A stretch of DNA of 64,000 bases from an uncultured Christensenella sp. (GCA_910579705.1 CAJTUI010000012.1:10543-74542); one strand, 5' to 3'; counted from the stretch's first letter, positions 14,927 through 23,779 are shown. Translations and numbers: made by a program. Notes: generated by a model from the sequence alone, not told the origin.

Positions 14927-16741
14927 TTACTTTTTGCAGTTGTTTTTCAGCGTTTCGAGGCAGTCCCACAGCTCCTGAGGAATTCTCGATTTGACGGTGC
15001 CGTTGTAATATCCTTCGATTTCTTCGGCCTCTTTCGCCCACTTTTCCTTATCTACCGTAAGGATTTCTTTGAGCGCGTTAAGGTCGAACTTCTTCGTATC
15101 GGAAATATTGTAATCCAGCTCGGAGATGTCGATGTCCTCGGCGTTGGGCACGTAACCGATTGCGGTTTCCTGCGCGCCGACGGGGTTTTCGTCGCAGCGT
15201 TTCAAAATCCATTCGAGCACGCGCATATTGTCGCCGAAGCCCGGCCACATAAAGTTGCCGTCCTTATCCTGTCTGAACCAGTTAACATTGAAAATCTTGG
15301 GCGGGTTTGCAACCTTTTTACCCATTTCAACCCAGTGCGCGAAGTAGTCGCCCATATGATAACCCGCGAAAGGTTTCATAGCCATAGGGTCGTGACGGAG
15401 AACGCCGGTCGCGCCGGTCGCCGCCGCGGTGGTTTCGGACGACATTGCCGAACCTACAAACACGCCGTGGTTCCAATCTCTGGACTGGTAAACGAGCGGG
15501 GTCGTCGACGCTCTTCTTCCGCCGAAGATAATCGCGGAGAGAGGGAAACCCGTCTTGGAATTGAAATCGGGCGAAACGCAGGGGCAGTTCGTCGCGGGCG
15601 CGGTGAAACGCGAGTTCGGGTGCGCCGCGCAGGTCGATTTGTCTTTCTTATCGTACTTTTCGGGGTTCCAGGGCTTGCCCGTCCAGTCTATGCAGTGCTC
15701 GGGCAGTTCCTTGGTCAGGCCTTCCCACCAGACCGTCATATTGTCGGTGTTGAGCGCAACGTTGGTGAATATCGTGCCGCGCTTGGTCGATTCCAAGGCG
15801 TTGAGATTGCTGTGCGAGTTCGTTCCGGGCGCAACGCCGAAGAAACCGTTCTCGGGGTTGACAGCCCAAAGCCTGCCGTCGTCGCCCACTCTTATCCAGG
15901 CGATATCGTCGCCCACGCACTCGATTTTATAGCCCTTGTCGGTGTAGTGCTTGGGGGGAATAAGCATTGCGAGGTTGGTCTTTCCGCAAGCGGAAGGGAA
16001 CGCCGCCGCAACGTACTTCTTCGTTCCGTCGGGATAGGTAACGCCGAGGATAAGCATATGCTCTGCCATCCAGCCCTCGTTCTTGCCGAGGTAGGACGCT
16101 ATCCTGAGCGCGAAACACTTCTTGCCGAGCAGAACGTTTCCGCCGTACGCCGAGTTGACCGAAATAATCGTATTGTCCTCGGGGAAGTGCATAATATATC
16201 TCTTGTCGGCATCAACGTCGCACTTAGCGTGCAGACCCTTGATAAAATCGCCGTCCTTGCCAAGCGCGTCAAGACATTCCTTGCCGACGCGGGTCATAAT
16301 GTTCATATTGAGAACTACGTAAATGGAATCGGTTACCTCGATACCGATCTTCGCGAAATCGCTGCCGACAACGCCCATCGAATAGGGGATAACGTACATC
16401 GTCCTGCCTTTCATAGTGCCGCGCGCGATTTCTCTTGCAAGCTCGTATGCCTGACGGGGGTCCATCCAGTAGTTTACGGGGCCCGCGTCCTCTTTGTTTT
16501 TAGTACATATAAAAGTCCTGTCCTCTACGCGCGCAACGTCGTTTACCTTGGTGCGGTGCAGATAGCAGTCGGGAAGGAGGTTTTCGTTAAGTTTAATAAG
16601 CTCGCCGCTCTTTACGGCCTCTTCTTTAAGAGCTTTAATCTGCGACGCGCTTCCGTCAATCCAGACGATTTTGTCGGGTTGGGTAAGGCTTGCGCTTTCC
16701 TGAACGAAGTCAAGAACTTTCTGGTTTTTCGTCAATGCCAT
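14927..16741 (-). CDS. pckG: Phosphoenolpyruvate carboxykinase (GTP)
   Basis: It interconverts oxaloacetate + GTP and PEP + CO2 + GDP in the cytosol. The 604 residues have the GTP-class P-loop FPSACGKTN (248-256), the R-loop/metal segment near MAEHMLILGV and the nucleotide-site sequence NPENGFFGVAPGTN. The length and motifs exclude the shorter ATP-dependent family. I start at the ATG at 16741 because AAGGAG lies 7 nt before it and the protein then begins MALTKNQKVLDF. The promoter TTGCAT-17-TATAAT (16808-16780, minus) is visible. It stands as a single-gene unit. Confidence 0.94.
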   Translation of the reverse strand: MALTKNQKVLDFVQESASLTQPDKIVWIDGSASQIKALKEEAVKSGELIKLNENLLPDCYLHRTKVNDVARVEDRTFICTKNKEDAGPVNYWMDPRQAYELAREIARGTMKGRTMYVIPYSMGVVGSDFAKIGIEVTDSIYVVLNMNIMTRVGKECLDALGKDGDFIKGLHAKCDVDADKRYIMHFPEDNTIISVNSAYGGNVLLGKKCFALRIASYLGKNEGWMAEHMLILGVTYPDGTKKYVAAAFPSACGKTNLAMLIPPKHYTDKGYKIECVGDDIAWIRVGDDGRLWAVNPENGFFGVAPGTNSHSNLNALESTKRGTIFTNVALNTDNMTVWWEGLTKELPEHCIDWTGKPWNPEKYDKKDKSTCAAHPNSRFTAPATNCPCVSPDFNSKTGFPLSAIIFGGRRASTTPLVYQSRDWNHGVFVGSAMSSETTAAATGATGVLRHDPMAMKPFAGYHMGDYFAHWVEMGKKVANPPKIFNVNWFRQDKDGNFMWPGFGDNMRVLEWILKRCDENPVGAQETAIGYVPNAEDIDISELDYNISDTKKFDLNALKEILTVDKEKWAKEAEEIEGYYNGTVKSRIPQELWDCLETLKNNCKK

Positions 16742-16779
16742 ATTTATCTCCTTATAATAAAACAATCTTTTCCTTCTAC

Positions 16780-16808
16780 ATTATACAAAACGCCGTTTAT
16801 AAATGCAA
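16780..16808 (-). promoter_or_regulatory. pckG promoter
   Basis: On the minus strand TTGCAT (16808-16803), a 17-bp spacer and TATAAT (16785-16780), about 40 nt upstream of the ATG. Confidence 0.7.
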
Positions 16809-16938
16809 ATATTTGAAAGGTTTTTAACTGTGAAATTTTCTATGAAAATATAGTGCAAAAATATATGTGATTTTACAAAATTTGCGGTTTTTTTTAATTG
16901 CTCCGTCTAGTATAATAATAGAGTAAAAGGGAATTTTT

Positions 16939-17871
16939 ATGAGTTACACTAAAAATATTGCAGTTATACGCGGGCTTAAAAGCGGGTTCTCCGCGGACGG
17001 CGGCCAGCTTTCCGGTCTGGTCAAAGCCGAAAAATACGGGTCGTCGTTAAAGGTGGAAGTTTCTTTAATCAATTTCGCCCCGCTTACCGAGGGGCGTTAC
17101 GTCGTCGCGGTGTCGGACGGGAAACATACCTGCGTTCTAGACGGGCTGACTTTCGAGGGCCGGTCCGAGGTGGATACGGGCAGCGGTTTCGCCGCGCTTG
17201 TGTGTTTCGTCAAGGGCGGGGTTTCGCCAATAGCCTCGGCGATATGCGGCAATTTCCAGTCCGCCGCCATCGGCATACGCGAGGAGATAGAGAAACAGGA
17301 ACGGGCAAACCTTGAACGCGGCGCGGCCGCAAACGCCGCGGCGCAACAGCAAAATATCGGATACGAGGACGAGGCGCTTGCGCAGGAGAATTATTATGAA
17401 TACGAACAGACTGATAAAGACGGTGGGGCTTTATGCGAAAATCCGCAAAAAGAAAAAGACGGGCAGGACGTATGCGAAAATGAAACGGCTGCTGGCGCTT
17501 TCGAAAAAGAGGGCGGCGTAGGCGGGCTGGCGCACGGCGACTGTTTCTACGATAAAATGAAGGACGAAATAAGAAAAGTGCTTTCGTCTTATCCCAAGGA
17601 AACCGCGCTTGAACGCACGGTGGAAAATTCCGAGTGGGTGCGCATAAGCTACGGCGAGGGGAAGTATTACGTCTTCGGCGTCATTTACGGCGGCGGGAAA
17701 CCGCAGTACGTATGTTACGGCGTGCCCGCGGCGGATAACCGCCGCCCGCCCGAAAGTTTGTCGGGGCTTGCTACATATATTCCGTCCTCGCCGCGCGGCG
17801 GCGACGGCGGATACTGGGTAATGTATCAGGACGCGGCCACGGGCGCGAGCGTGAAAATAAAAGCAGAATAG
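16939..17871 (+). CDS. Conserved hypothetical protein with variable acidic linker
   Basis: 310 residues, cytosolic, no signal peptide. Three parts are visible. The N-terminal globular domain (1-125) begins MSYTKNIAVIRGLKSGFSADG and is beta-rich. A low-complexity Glu/Gln/Asn linker covers about 125-200. The C-terminal domain (205-310) has FYDKMKDEIRKVLSSYPKE, YYVFGVIYGGGKPQYVCYGVPA and GYWVMYQDAATG. I associate this C-terminal pattern with uncharacterised clostridial proteins. AAAGGGA precedes the ATG, and TATAAT is at 16911-16916. A terminator follows. No function is assigned. Confidence 0.75.
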   Translation: MSYTKNIAVIRGLKSGFSADGGQLSGLVKAEKYGSSLKVEVSLINFAPLTEGRYVVAVSDGKHTCVLDGLTFEGRSEVDTGSGFAALVCFVKGGVSPIASAICGNFQSAAIGIREEIEKQERANLERGAAANAAAQQQNIGYEDEALAQENYYEYEQTDKDGGALCENPQKEKDGQDVCENETAAGAFEKEGGVGGLAHGDCFYDKMKDEIRKVLSSYPKETALERTVENSEWVRISYGEGKYYVFGVIYGGGKPQYVCYGVPAADNRRPPESLSGLATYIPSSPRGGDGGYWVMYQDAATGASVKIKAE

Positions 17872-17875
17872 AAAA

Positions 17876-17899
17876 CCGCCCGCGCGGATGCGCGGGCGG
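17876..17899. terminator. Bidirectional terminator between convergent genes
   Basis: A perfect 10-bp GC stem CCGCCCGCGC/GCGCGGGCGG with loop GGAT. TTTTC follows on the minus strand; TATTATTT follows on the plus strand. Confidence 0.75.
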
Positions 17900-17928
17900 A
17901 TATTATTTGCGGAACGTGCGGGCGCGTA

Positions 17929-18168
17929 TTATTTAAGGCCCTTGAAGGGCTTGAACACTATCAGCGCGTATACGGTAAACAGCGCGGCGACGGCGGTTAC
18001 GGCCAGCGCGGCGCGGTAAATTGTTTCCGAATTTGCGCACAGGAACAGAAGGAGGTTGAACCCCGAAAAGGCGTAGACGCCGCCGCAAACGGCGGACAGT
18101 ATCAACAGCGCGACGCATAAATAGCAGGTGAATTTCATACGCATAGTATGCGCAACGCGCGGCGGCAT
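17929..18168 (-). CDS. Small membrane protein, DUF378-like
   Basis: About 79 residues with two hydrophobic spans (near 17-40 and 50-70). The pattern AVCGGVYAFSGFNLLLFLC...IYRAALAVTAVAALFTVYAL resembles DUF378 (YuzA) proteins. I start at ATG 18168, because it sits 2 nt after the TGA of the upstream gene (TGAATATG) and is thus coupled to it. Starts at 18144 or 18138 are possible. The longer open frame on this strand is a shadow of the upstream gene. Function unknown. Confidence 0.65.
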   Translation of the reverse strand: MPPRVAHTMRMKFTCYLCVALLILSAVCGGVYAFSGFNLLLFLCANSETIYRAALAVTAVAALFTVYALIVFKPFKGLK

Positions 18169-18170
18169 AT

Positions 18171-18428
18171 TCAGGTTATGTTGTCTAAAACGAGTTTGTC
18201 GAAGTCCACGCTTTCCGCAAAGTCGCGCGGGATAAACCGCACGGTGCTGAACTTGGCGTAGTTGAAGATGTGCGTTTTCAAAAGTACGGGCGTGGCTATG
18301 TCCAGCCCCTCGCATATGTCGGTCAGATACGAAAAAAACTGCGAGTAGGTGAATTTTTCGTCCCGCTCGTAGGTAAGCTGTCTTATTATTTTTCCGTCTT
18401 TTAAAATTTTGGCCCAAATTCTGAACAT
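18171..18428 (-). CDS. Conserved small hypothetical protein
   Basis: 85 residues, MFRIWAKILKDGKIIRQL onward, with no Cys clusters or TM segments; a mixed alpha/beta fold is likely. I do not recognise a named family. It forms a two-gene operon with the DUF378-like gene. The promoter TTTACA-17-TATAAT ends 6 nt (ACGGGT) before the ATG, so it should be a leaderless mRNA. It is divergent from the Lrp regulator, whose own promoter begins 16 bp beyond. Confidence 0.7.
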   Translation of the reverse strand: MFRIWAKILKDGKIIRQLTYERDEKFTYSQFFSYLTDICEGLDIATPVLLKTHIFNYAKFSTVRFIPRDFAESVDFDKLVLDNIT

Positions 18429-18463
18429 ACCCGTATTATAACTTAAACACGCATAAATGTAAA
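18429..18463 (-). promoter_or_regulatory. Promoter implying a leaderless transcript
   Basis: TTTACA (18463-18458), a 17-bp spacer and TATAAT (18440-18435) lead directly to the ATG after 6 nt. Confidence 0.78.
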
Positions 18464-18478
18464 GCGATTGTTTTTACC

Positions 18479-18507
18479 TTGACATAACGCGGCGAATTAA
18501 ATATAAT
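18479..18507 (+). promoter_or_regulatory. Consensus promoter of the Lrp-aminotransferase operon
   Basis: TTGACA (18479-18484), 17 bp, TATAAT (18502-18507); the ATG follows 30 nt later with CGAGAGG as Shine-Dalgarno. Confidence 0.82.
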
Positions 18508-18536
18508 CATAAGTAAACTACGAGAGGTATCGGTTT

Positions 18537-19022
18537 ATGGAAAAACTTGAAAAAGACATACTTGCGCTGTTGGCGGAGGACTCCCGCCTGACCGCGAAAA
18601 AAATCGCCGCGATGACGGGCTCGGACGAGAAGACCGTTTCCGCAAAGATAGCCGCGCTGGAAGACAGCGGCGTTATCGTCAAATACACCGCCATACTCAA
18701 TAACGACAGCATAGAAGAAGAGTTTGTCGAGGCGCTTATAGAGGTCAAGGTAACGCCCCGCCGCGGCCACGGTTTCGATATGATTGCAAACGAAATCGCC
18801 GCGCACGCGGAGGTCAAAAATCTCTATCTTATGAGCGGGTCGTACGACCTTGCGGTTATCGTTCACGGCAAGTCGCTGCGCAGCGTGTCGCGGTTCGTTT
18901 CGGAAAAAATTTCCACTTACGACAGCGTTATTTCCACGGCCACGCACTTCATTTTAAAGAAATACAAGGTAGAGGGCGCGGCTATGTACGGCGGCGAAAA
19001 CCGCCTCAGCGTACAGGCGTAA
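18537..19022 (+). CDS. Lrp/AsnC family transcriptional regulator
   Basis: 161 residues. The N-terminal winged HTH has LEKDILALLAEDSRLTAKKIAAMTG and the recognition segment DEKTVSAKIAALEDSGVIVKYTAILN. The C-terminal RAM (effector-sensing) domain has FVEALIEVKVTPRRGHGFD...VKNLYLMSGSYDLAVIVHG. It is likely an amino-acid-responsive regulator of the aminotransferase that starts 2 nt after its stop. This HTH-plus-aminotransferase pairing is common in Bacillota. Confidence 0.88.
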   Translation: MEKLEKDILALLAEDSRLTAKKIAAMTGSDEKTVSAKIAALEDSGVIVKYTAILNNDSIEEEFVEALIEVKVTPRRGHGFDMIANEIAAHAEVKNLYLMSGSYDLAVIVHGKSLRSVSRFVSEKISTYDSVISTATHFILKKYKVEGAAMYGGENRLSVQA

Positions 19023-19023
19023 T

Positions 19024-20199
19024 ATGAGAAATTTCGTAAACGCAAGGGCGGCCTCGCTTGCGCCGAGCGGCATAAGAAAGTTTTTCGACGTAGTGCAGAG
19101 GACGGAGGGCGCAATCTCGCTGGGCGTGGGCGAACCCGACTTCGTGACCCCCTGGAACATACGCGACGCGGCTATACGTTCCGTTCAGCGCGGGTATACC
19201 CAGTACACCGCAAACCGCGGCCTCGAAGAGCTTCGCGGGCACATATCCCGCTATCTTTTTGAAAGATTTAACGTAAATTACCCTGCCGAACGCACCATTA
19301 TAACCGTCGGCGCGAGCGAGGCGATTGACCTCACTTTACGCGCCGTGTGCGACGCGGGCGACGAAATTCTCGTCCCCGAACCGTCGTACGTTTCGTACGC
19401 GCCGATTATCACGCTTGCGGGCGGAACGCCGGTTGCGGTCAGGTGCACGGCGGACAACGATTTCGTTCTCACGCCCGAGCTTATCGAGCGGGCGATAACC
19501 CCCAAAACCAAGGCGATTATACTCGCGTATCCCAACAATCCCACGGGCGCGGTTATGACGAAGGAGCAGCTCGAACGCATAGTTCCCGCAATCGAGCGGC
19601 ACGACCTGCTTGTTATCTCCGACGAAATTTACGCCGAGCTTACATATACGGGGACGCACGTTTCGATAGCTTCGCTGGGGGATATGTCGCGGCGAACGGT
19701 GCTTATCGGCGGATTTTCCAAGGCGTTTGCTATGACGGGCTGGCGCGTCGGGTTTATGTGCGCGCCCGCGGAGATAGACTCGGCCGCGTTCAAAATACAC
19801 CAGTACACTATCCTGTGCGCGCCCCAGCCCAGCCAGCGCGCGGCGCTCTGCGCGCTTAAAGACGGGTTCGAAGAGGGGTTCGCCGCGGTCGAGGAAATGC
19901 GGGAGGAGTACTGCCGCCGCGGCAGGTTTTTAGTCAACGCGTTCAATACTCTGGGCCTTAAATGTTTCCAGCCCAAGGGCGCGTTCTACGTGTTTCCGTC
20001 GGTCGCGTCCACGGGGCTCAGCGGCGAGCAGTTCGCGGGCGCCCTGCTCGAAAAACAGAAGGTCGCGGTGGTGCCGGGGTCGGCGTTCGGCGCGGCGGGG
20101 GATAAGCACGTGCGTTGCTCGTACGCCACGTCTATGCGCAACCTTACCGAGGCGATAGAGCGCATATCCGTGTTCGTAAACGGGTTAAACTCAATATAA
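19024..20199 (+). CDS. PLP-dependent aminotransferase, class I/II (fold type I)
   Basis: 391 residues. The Schiff-base lysine is K233 in IGGFSKAFAMTGWRVGF. The cofactor pocket shows AYPNNPTGAV (N172) and ISDEIYAEL. The substrate Arg region is near RCSYATS at the C-terminus. It belongs to the aspartate/aromatic aminotransferase-like subgroup found next to Lrp regulators (PatA/AlaT-like); the exact amino donor cannot be read from sequence. It is co-transcribed with the Lrp gene. No Shine-Dalgarno is seen, so coupling is likely. Confidence 0.88.
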   Translation: MRNFVNARAASLAPSGIRKFFDVVQRTEGAISLGVGEPDFVTPWNIRDAAIRSVQRGYTQYTANRGLEELRGHISRYLFERFNVNYPAERTIITVGASEAIDLTLRAVCDAGDEILVPEPSYVSYAPIITLAGGTPVAVRCTADNDFVLTPELIERAITPKTKAIILAYPNNPTGAVMTKEQLERIVPAIERHDLLVISDEIYAELTYTGTHVSIASLGDMSRRTVLIGGFSKAFAMTGWRVGFMCAPAEIDSAAFKIHQYTILCAPQPSQRAALCALKDGFEEGFAAVEEMREEYCRRGRFLVNAFNTLGLKCFQPKGAFYVFPSVASTGLSGEQFAGALLEKQKVAVVPGSAFGAAGDKHVRCSYATSMRNLTEAIERISVFVNGLNSI

Positions 20200-20213
20200 T
20201 GCGGGCTAAACAG

Positions 20214-20242
20214 TTGACAACGGTTGCCGCCGCATATATAAT
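20214..20242 (+). promoter_or_regulatory. greA promoter
   Basis: TTGACA (20214-20219), exactly 17 bp, TATAAT (20237-20242). The predicted start near 20249 gives a 5' leader of about 70 nt. Confidence 0.85.
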
Positions 20243-20255
20243 AGTGAAGTATCTT

Positions 20256-20289
20256 ACGTGGTTCCGTCTGCGGAATCACGTTTGTTTAT
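20256..20289 (+). terminator. Leader hairpin of greA, attenuator-like
   Basis: ACGTGGTTCCG (20256-20266), loop TCTG, CGGAATCACGT (20271-20281): an 11-bp stem with one G-U pair, followed by TTTGTTTAT. It begins just after the predicted transcription start, so it may cause premature termination ahead of greA. Confidence 0.6.
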
Positions 20290-20320
20290 AGCCGATAAAG
20301 AAATAAAAAAGAGGTCAGAT

Positions 20321-20794
20321 ATGGCAGAACAATTTGTTATGACGCAAAAGAACTACGAGAGGCTGAAAGAGGAGCTCGATTACCTTGTAAAGGTCAAGCG
20401 CCTTGAAATTATCGAACGCATTGCCGAGGCGCGCAGTCACGGCGACCTTTCGGAGAACGCGGAATACGACGCCGCCCGCGAGGAGCAGCGTTCCAACGAG
20501 GGAAAAATCGCCGAACTGGAATACAAGATTAAAAACGCCGACATACGCGAGGAAAACAACGATACCAGTTACGTTCATCTCAACAGCGTCGTGACGGTGT
20601 ACGACGAGGATATGGAGGAAGAGGCGGTTTATACAATTACCTCCGTAACCGAAGTGGACGTTATGCAGGGTAAGATTTCAATCGACTCGCCCGTGGGTAC
20701 AGCGCTTCTGAGGAAGAAAGTGGGCGACAAGGTGACCGTGCACTGCCCCGACGGAACGGACTACACGCTGACTATACGCAAAATTTCACGCTGA
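20321..20794 (+). CDS. greA: Transcription elongation factor GreA
   Basis: It rescues backtracked RNA polymerase by stimulating transcript cleavage. About 157 residues: an N-terminal antiparallel coiled coil with the catalytic tip ARSHGDLSENAEYDAAREEQ (D and E of GDLSENAEY), then a C-terminal FKBP-like domain with ISIDSPVGTALLRKKVGD. I start at ATG 20321 (MAEQFVMTQKNYERL) after AAAGAGGTCAG; the longer open frame would include the leader hairpin. lysS follows after 17 bp. Confidence 0.95.
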   Translation: MAEQFVMTQKNYERLKEELDYLVKVKRLEIIERIAEARSHGDLSENAEYDAAREEQRSNEGKIAELEYKIKNADIREENNDTSYVHLNSVVTVYDEDMEEEAVYTITSVTEVDVMQGKISIDSPVGTALLRKKVGDKVTVHCPDGTDYTLTIRKISR

Positions 20795-20811
20795 CGATAC
20801 AGGAGAAGTTT

Positions 20812-22317
20812 ATGGAAGAAATTTTAAACGGCGCGCCCACCGAAGAGGAGCTTGCCGAGCAGGCGAGAATACGCCGCGAAAAACTGCAAAAACTTATCGA
20901 AGAGGGAAACAACCCGTTCGTTAAAGTCAATTACGCCGTCACCTGCGGGTCTGCGGAAGTCAAGGACAAATTCGCGGAGTACGAGGGCAAGGAAGTCAGC
21001 CTTGCGGGCAGACTTATGTCCCGCCGTATTATGGGCAAGGCTTCCTTTTCGCATATTTCCGACAGGGACGGATTAATCCAGATTTACGTCCGCCGCGACG
21101 ACGTGGGCGAGGACAACTACGCCGCTTTCAAAAAGGATTACGACCTCGGCGACGTAGTGGGAATAAAGGGCTGGGTGTTTAAGACCCAGACGGGCGAAAT
21201 TTCCGTGCATTGCACTCATATCGAAATGCTGACCAAGTGCCTGCGCCCCCTGCCCGAAAAACAGCACGGGCTGACCAACGCCGATATAAGATACAGACAG
21301 AGGGATCTGGACCTTATCGTCAATCCCGAAGTTAAAAAGGCGTTCGTAACCCGTTCGCTGATATTCAGGGAGATACGCGCCTTTTTGGACGCGCGCGGCT
21401 TTCTCGAAGTCGACACGCCCGTTTTAACCACGCTGGAAATAGGCGCGGCGGCGCGGCCGTTCAAGACAAGACACAACGCGCTCGATATCGATATGTATCT
21501 GCGTATCGAAACCGAGCTGTATCTGAAAAGGCTCATAGTCGGCGGGCTCGAACGCGTGTACGAGGTCGGAAGGATTTTCCGTAACGAGGGAATGGACGCG
21601 TTCCATAACCCCGAGTTCACCACCGTGGAGCTGTATCAGGCGTACTGCGACTATTTCTCGCTTATGGATCTGGTCGAAGAAATGTACAAGACGATTGCGC
21701 TCAACGTGTGCGGCACCACCGATATAACCTATCAGGGCACGGCCCTGCGCCTCGGCGAGCCGTGGCAGAGAATGACTATGAAAGAGGCGGTTAAAAAGTA
21801 CTGCGGCGCGGACTACGACGAGTGGAAGACGGACGCGGACGCGCGCGCCTGCGCAGAGAAACTCGGCGCACCCGTAAAAGAGGGCGACGCGGCGACCAAG
21901 GGCCACGTTTTAATCGCGCTTTTCGACGAGTTCTGCGAAGATAAGCTTATACAGCCCACTTTCATTTACGACTACCCCGTGGAAAACTCGCCGCTTGCAA
22001 AGCGCAAGGAGGACGACCCCGCATTCACGCAGAGGTTCGAGTACTTTATTTGCGCGCACGAATTCGGCAACGCCTTTTCCGAGCTGAACGACCCTATCGA
22101 CCAGAAACAGAGGTTCGTAAAACAGGTTGAGGAGAAAAAGGCGCAGGAGCCGGGTTGCAACGCGCAGGTGGACGAGGACTTTATAACCGCGCTGGAATAC
22201 GGCCTGCCCCCGACGGGCGGCCTCGGGTTCGGCGTGGACAGACTGGTTATGCTGCTCACGGACAGCCCCACGATAAGGGACGTTCTGCTGTTTCCCACAA
22301 TGAAACCCAAGAAGTAA
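20812..22317 (+). CDS. lysS: Lysyl-tRNA synthetase (class II)
   Basis: 501 residues. An N-terminal OB fold (about 55-160: VSLAGRLMSRRIMGKASFSHISDRDG) is followed by the class II core. Motif 1 is near AFVTRSLIFREIRAFLDARGFLEVDTPVL, motif 2 is RVYEVGRIFRNEGMDAFHNPEFT, and motif 3 is GLGFGVDRLVMLL. No T-box leader is visible in the 17 bp before it; it is read through from greA, as greA-lysS pairs often are. Confidence 0.96.
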   Translation: MEEILNGAPTEEELAEQARIRREKLQKLIEEGNNPFVKVNYAVTCGSAEVKDKFAEYEGKEVSLAGRLMSRRIMGKASFSHISDRDGLIQIYVRRDDVGEDNYAAFKKDYDLGDVVGIKGWVFKTQTGEISVHCTHIEMLTKCLRPLPEKQHGLTNADIRYRQRDLDLIVNPEVKKAFVTRSLIFREIRAFLDARGFLEVDTPVLTTLEIGAAARPFKTRHNALDIDMYLRIETELYLKRLIVGGLERVYEVGRIFRNEGMDAFHNPEFTTVELYQAYCDYFSLMDLVEEMYKTIALNVCGTTDITYQGTALRLGEPWQRMTMKEAVKKYCGADYDEWKTDADARACAEKLGAPVKEGDAATKGHVLIALFDEFCEDKLIQPTFIYDYPVENSPLAKRKEDDPAFTQRFEYFICAHEFGNAFSELNDPIDQKQRFVKQVEEKKAQEPGCNAQVDEDFITALEYGLPPTGGLGFGVDRLVMLLTDSPTIRDVLLFPTMKPKK

Positions 22318-22435
22318 GAACGGCGTTTCGCCTAGGCAAGGCGCGGAAAGAGAACGGAAGCGCGCGGATAGGGTGCGGAAGTATGAGGGGCGGAGCGTGC
22401 TCCGCCGCGCAGACGTACTCGGCGGGAGGTTTTAT

Positions 22436-23779
22436 ATGTATGAATATTTAATTTATTCGCGGCTTAAAAAGTACGCGAAGGTTCAGAAAAGTTTTCATAT
22501 GCCCGGACACAAGGCGTGCGGAGAGTTCAGATCGAGATTTCACGACGCGGCGCTGGATATAACCGAGCTTGCGTATTCCGACAATCTCGCCTGTCCTTCG
22601 GGCGTGATTGCGCGCGCACAGCGCGATATTGCTGAGATACTCGGCGCGGGCGCGAGCTTTATAACGACGGACGGCTCGTCCAGCGCGGTTTACGCAATGG
22701 CGTACTGCGCGTCCAAGCGCGGCAATAAGATAATCGTTTTCCGCAACTCGCACCAGAGCGTGTGGAACGCGTGCAGGCTTTTCGGACTGGAACCGCTGAT
22801 AGTTCAGGGCGCCGAGCGCGACGGCATTTTGCAACCGCCCGACGGCGACATTATAGAAAAACTCGTTTCCAACGACGCAAACATTTCCGCGGTATTGGTC
22901 ACCTCGCCCGATTATTACGGCAACGTGGCCCCGCTTGCGAGATACCGCGACATACTCAACAAATACAACCGCCTTCTGCTTGTGGACGGCGCGCACGGCG
23001 CGCACCTCGCTTACGGCGACAAGAAAGGTTATGCGGGCAAGTACGCCGATATGTGGGTGGACGGAGCGCACAAGACCCTGCCCGCGCTTACGCAGGGCGC
23101 AGTGCTAAACGTCAACAACGACGATTTGATAGCGCCCGCGGAAGAGGCGCTCGGGCTTTTCCGAACCACCTCGCCCAGCTACCCGATTATGGCGTCGGTC
23201 GAGTTCGGCGTGAAGTTCCTCGCCAACAATTCCAAATACATCTTCAACGCCAAGACGGCGGTGGAGGAGTTCAAAAACGACGCGGAGGGCTACACCTTCT
23301 ACCAGTCGGACGACTGGACGAAACTTCTTATAGACTTCAAGCCTCTGGACGTTTCGCCCGACAAAGTCCTTGAAAGACTGGAAAAGAAGGACGTGTACGC
23401 CGAGTTTTCGGACGGCAGATACATCTTGTTTTATCTCTCGCCTATGATAACTTCCGCGGATTTAAAAGGGCTTAAAAAGAAACTGGACGCCGTTCTCGGC
23501 AACAAGAAATTAAAGGGCACTTACAGGGAAAAGCCCGCCGTGCCCGAAGGCGACCGCTCGTACAGTTTCCAGTACGCTTTGAGAAAACAGAGCGAGTGGG
23601 TGGAGCTGGACGACGCAGTCGGCAGAATGTGCGCCAAAAACGCGGGGCTTGCGCCACCCTGTATCCCCGTGGTCGTCACGGGCGAAATGGTCACGCTTGC
23701 CGCGGCGAAAACGCTTTCGCAGGCCAAGTCCACGTTTGGGCTTAAAGACGGTAAAATCTGCGTGGTAAAGAAATGGTAA
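22436..23779 (+). CDS. Orn/Lys/Arg decarboxylase-like PLP enzyme (YaaO type)
   Basis: 447 residues from the ATG at 22436, chosen because GGGAGG precedes it. Fold type I decarboxylase: SFHMPGHKACG near residue 19, LVDGAHGAHLAYG and the PLP lysine K213 in DGAHKTLPALTQGA. A small C-terminal domain ends KICVVKKW. It is shorter than the biodegradative decarboxylases because it lacks their N-terminal wing domain, like Bacillus YaaO. It sits before tmk just as yaaO does in Bacillus. The substrate (Lys, Arg or Orn) is not decidable. Its stop overlaps tmk. Confidence 0.87.
   Translation: MYEYLIYSRLKKYAKVQKSFHMPGHKACGEFRSRFHDAALDITELAYSDNLACPSGVIARAQRDIAEILGAGASFITTDGSSSAVYAMAYCASKRGNKIIVFRNSHQSVWNACRLFGLEPLIVQGAERDGILQPPDGDIIEKLVSNDANISAVLVTSPDYYGNVAPLARYRDILNKYNRLLLVDGAHGAHLAYGDKKGYAGKYADMWVDGAHKTLPALTQGAVLNVNNDDLIAPAEEALGLFRTTSPSYPIMASVEFGVKFLANNSKYIFNAKTAVEEFKNDAEGYTFYQSDDWTKLLIDFKPLDVSPDKVLERLEKKDVYAEFSDGRYILFYLSPMITSADLKGLKKKLDAVLGNKKLKGTYREKPAVPEGDRSYSFQYALRKQSEWVELDDAVGRMCAKNAGLAPPCIPVVVTGEMVTLAAAKTLSQAKSTFGLKDGKICVVKKW

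Noticed and set aside
15335..16816. Long plus-strand open reading frame of 493 codons opposite pckG
   Set aside because: It is antisense to a complete, motif-rich PEP carboxykinase. The translation is Arg/Val-rich with no motifs or ribosome-binding site, as expected from high-GC shadow frames.
17929..18417. 162-codon frame as one gene
   Set aside because: Its first half is the antisense-frame shadow of the gene at 18171-18428; only the part from 18168 shows membrane-protein composition.
20795..20811. T-box leader for lysS
   Set aside because: Only 17 bp separate greA and lysS; no stem I or T-box sequence is present.
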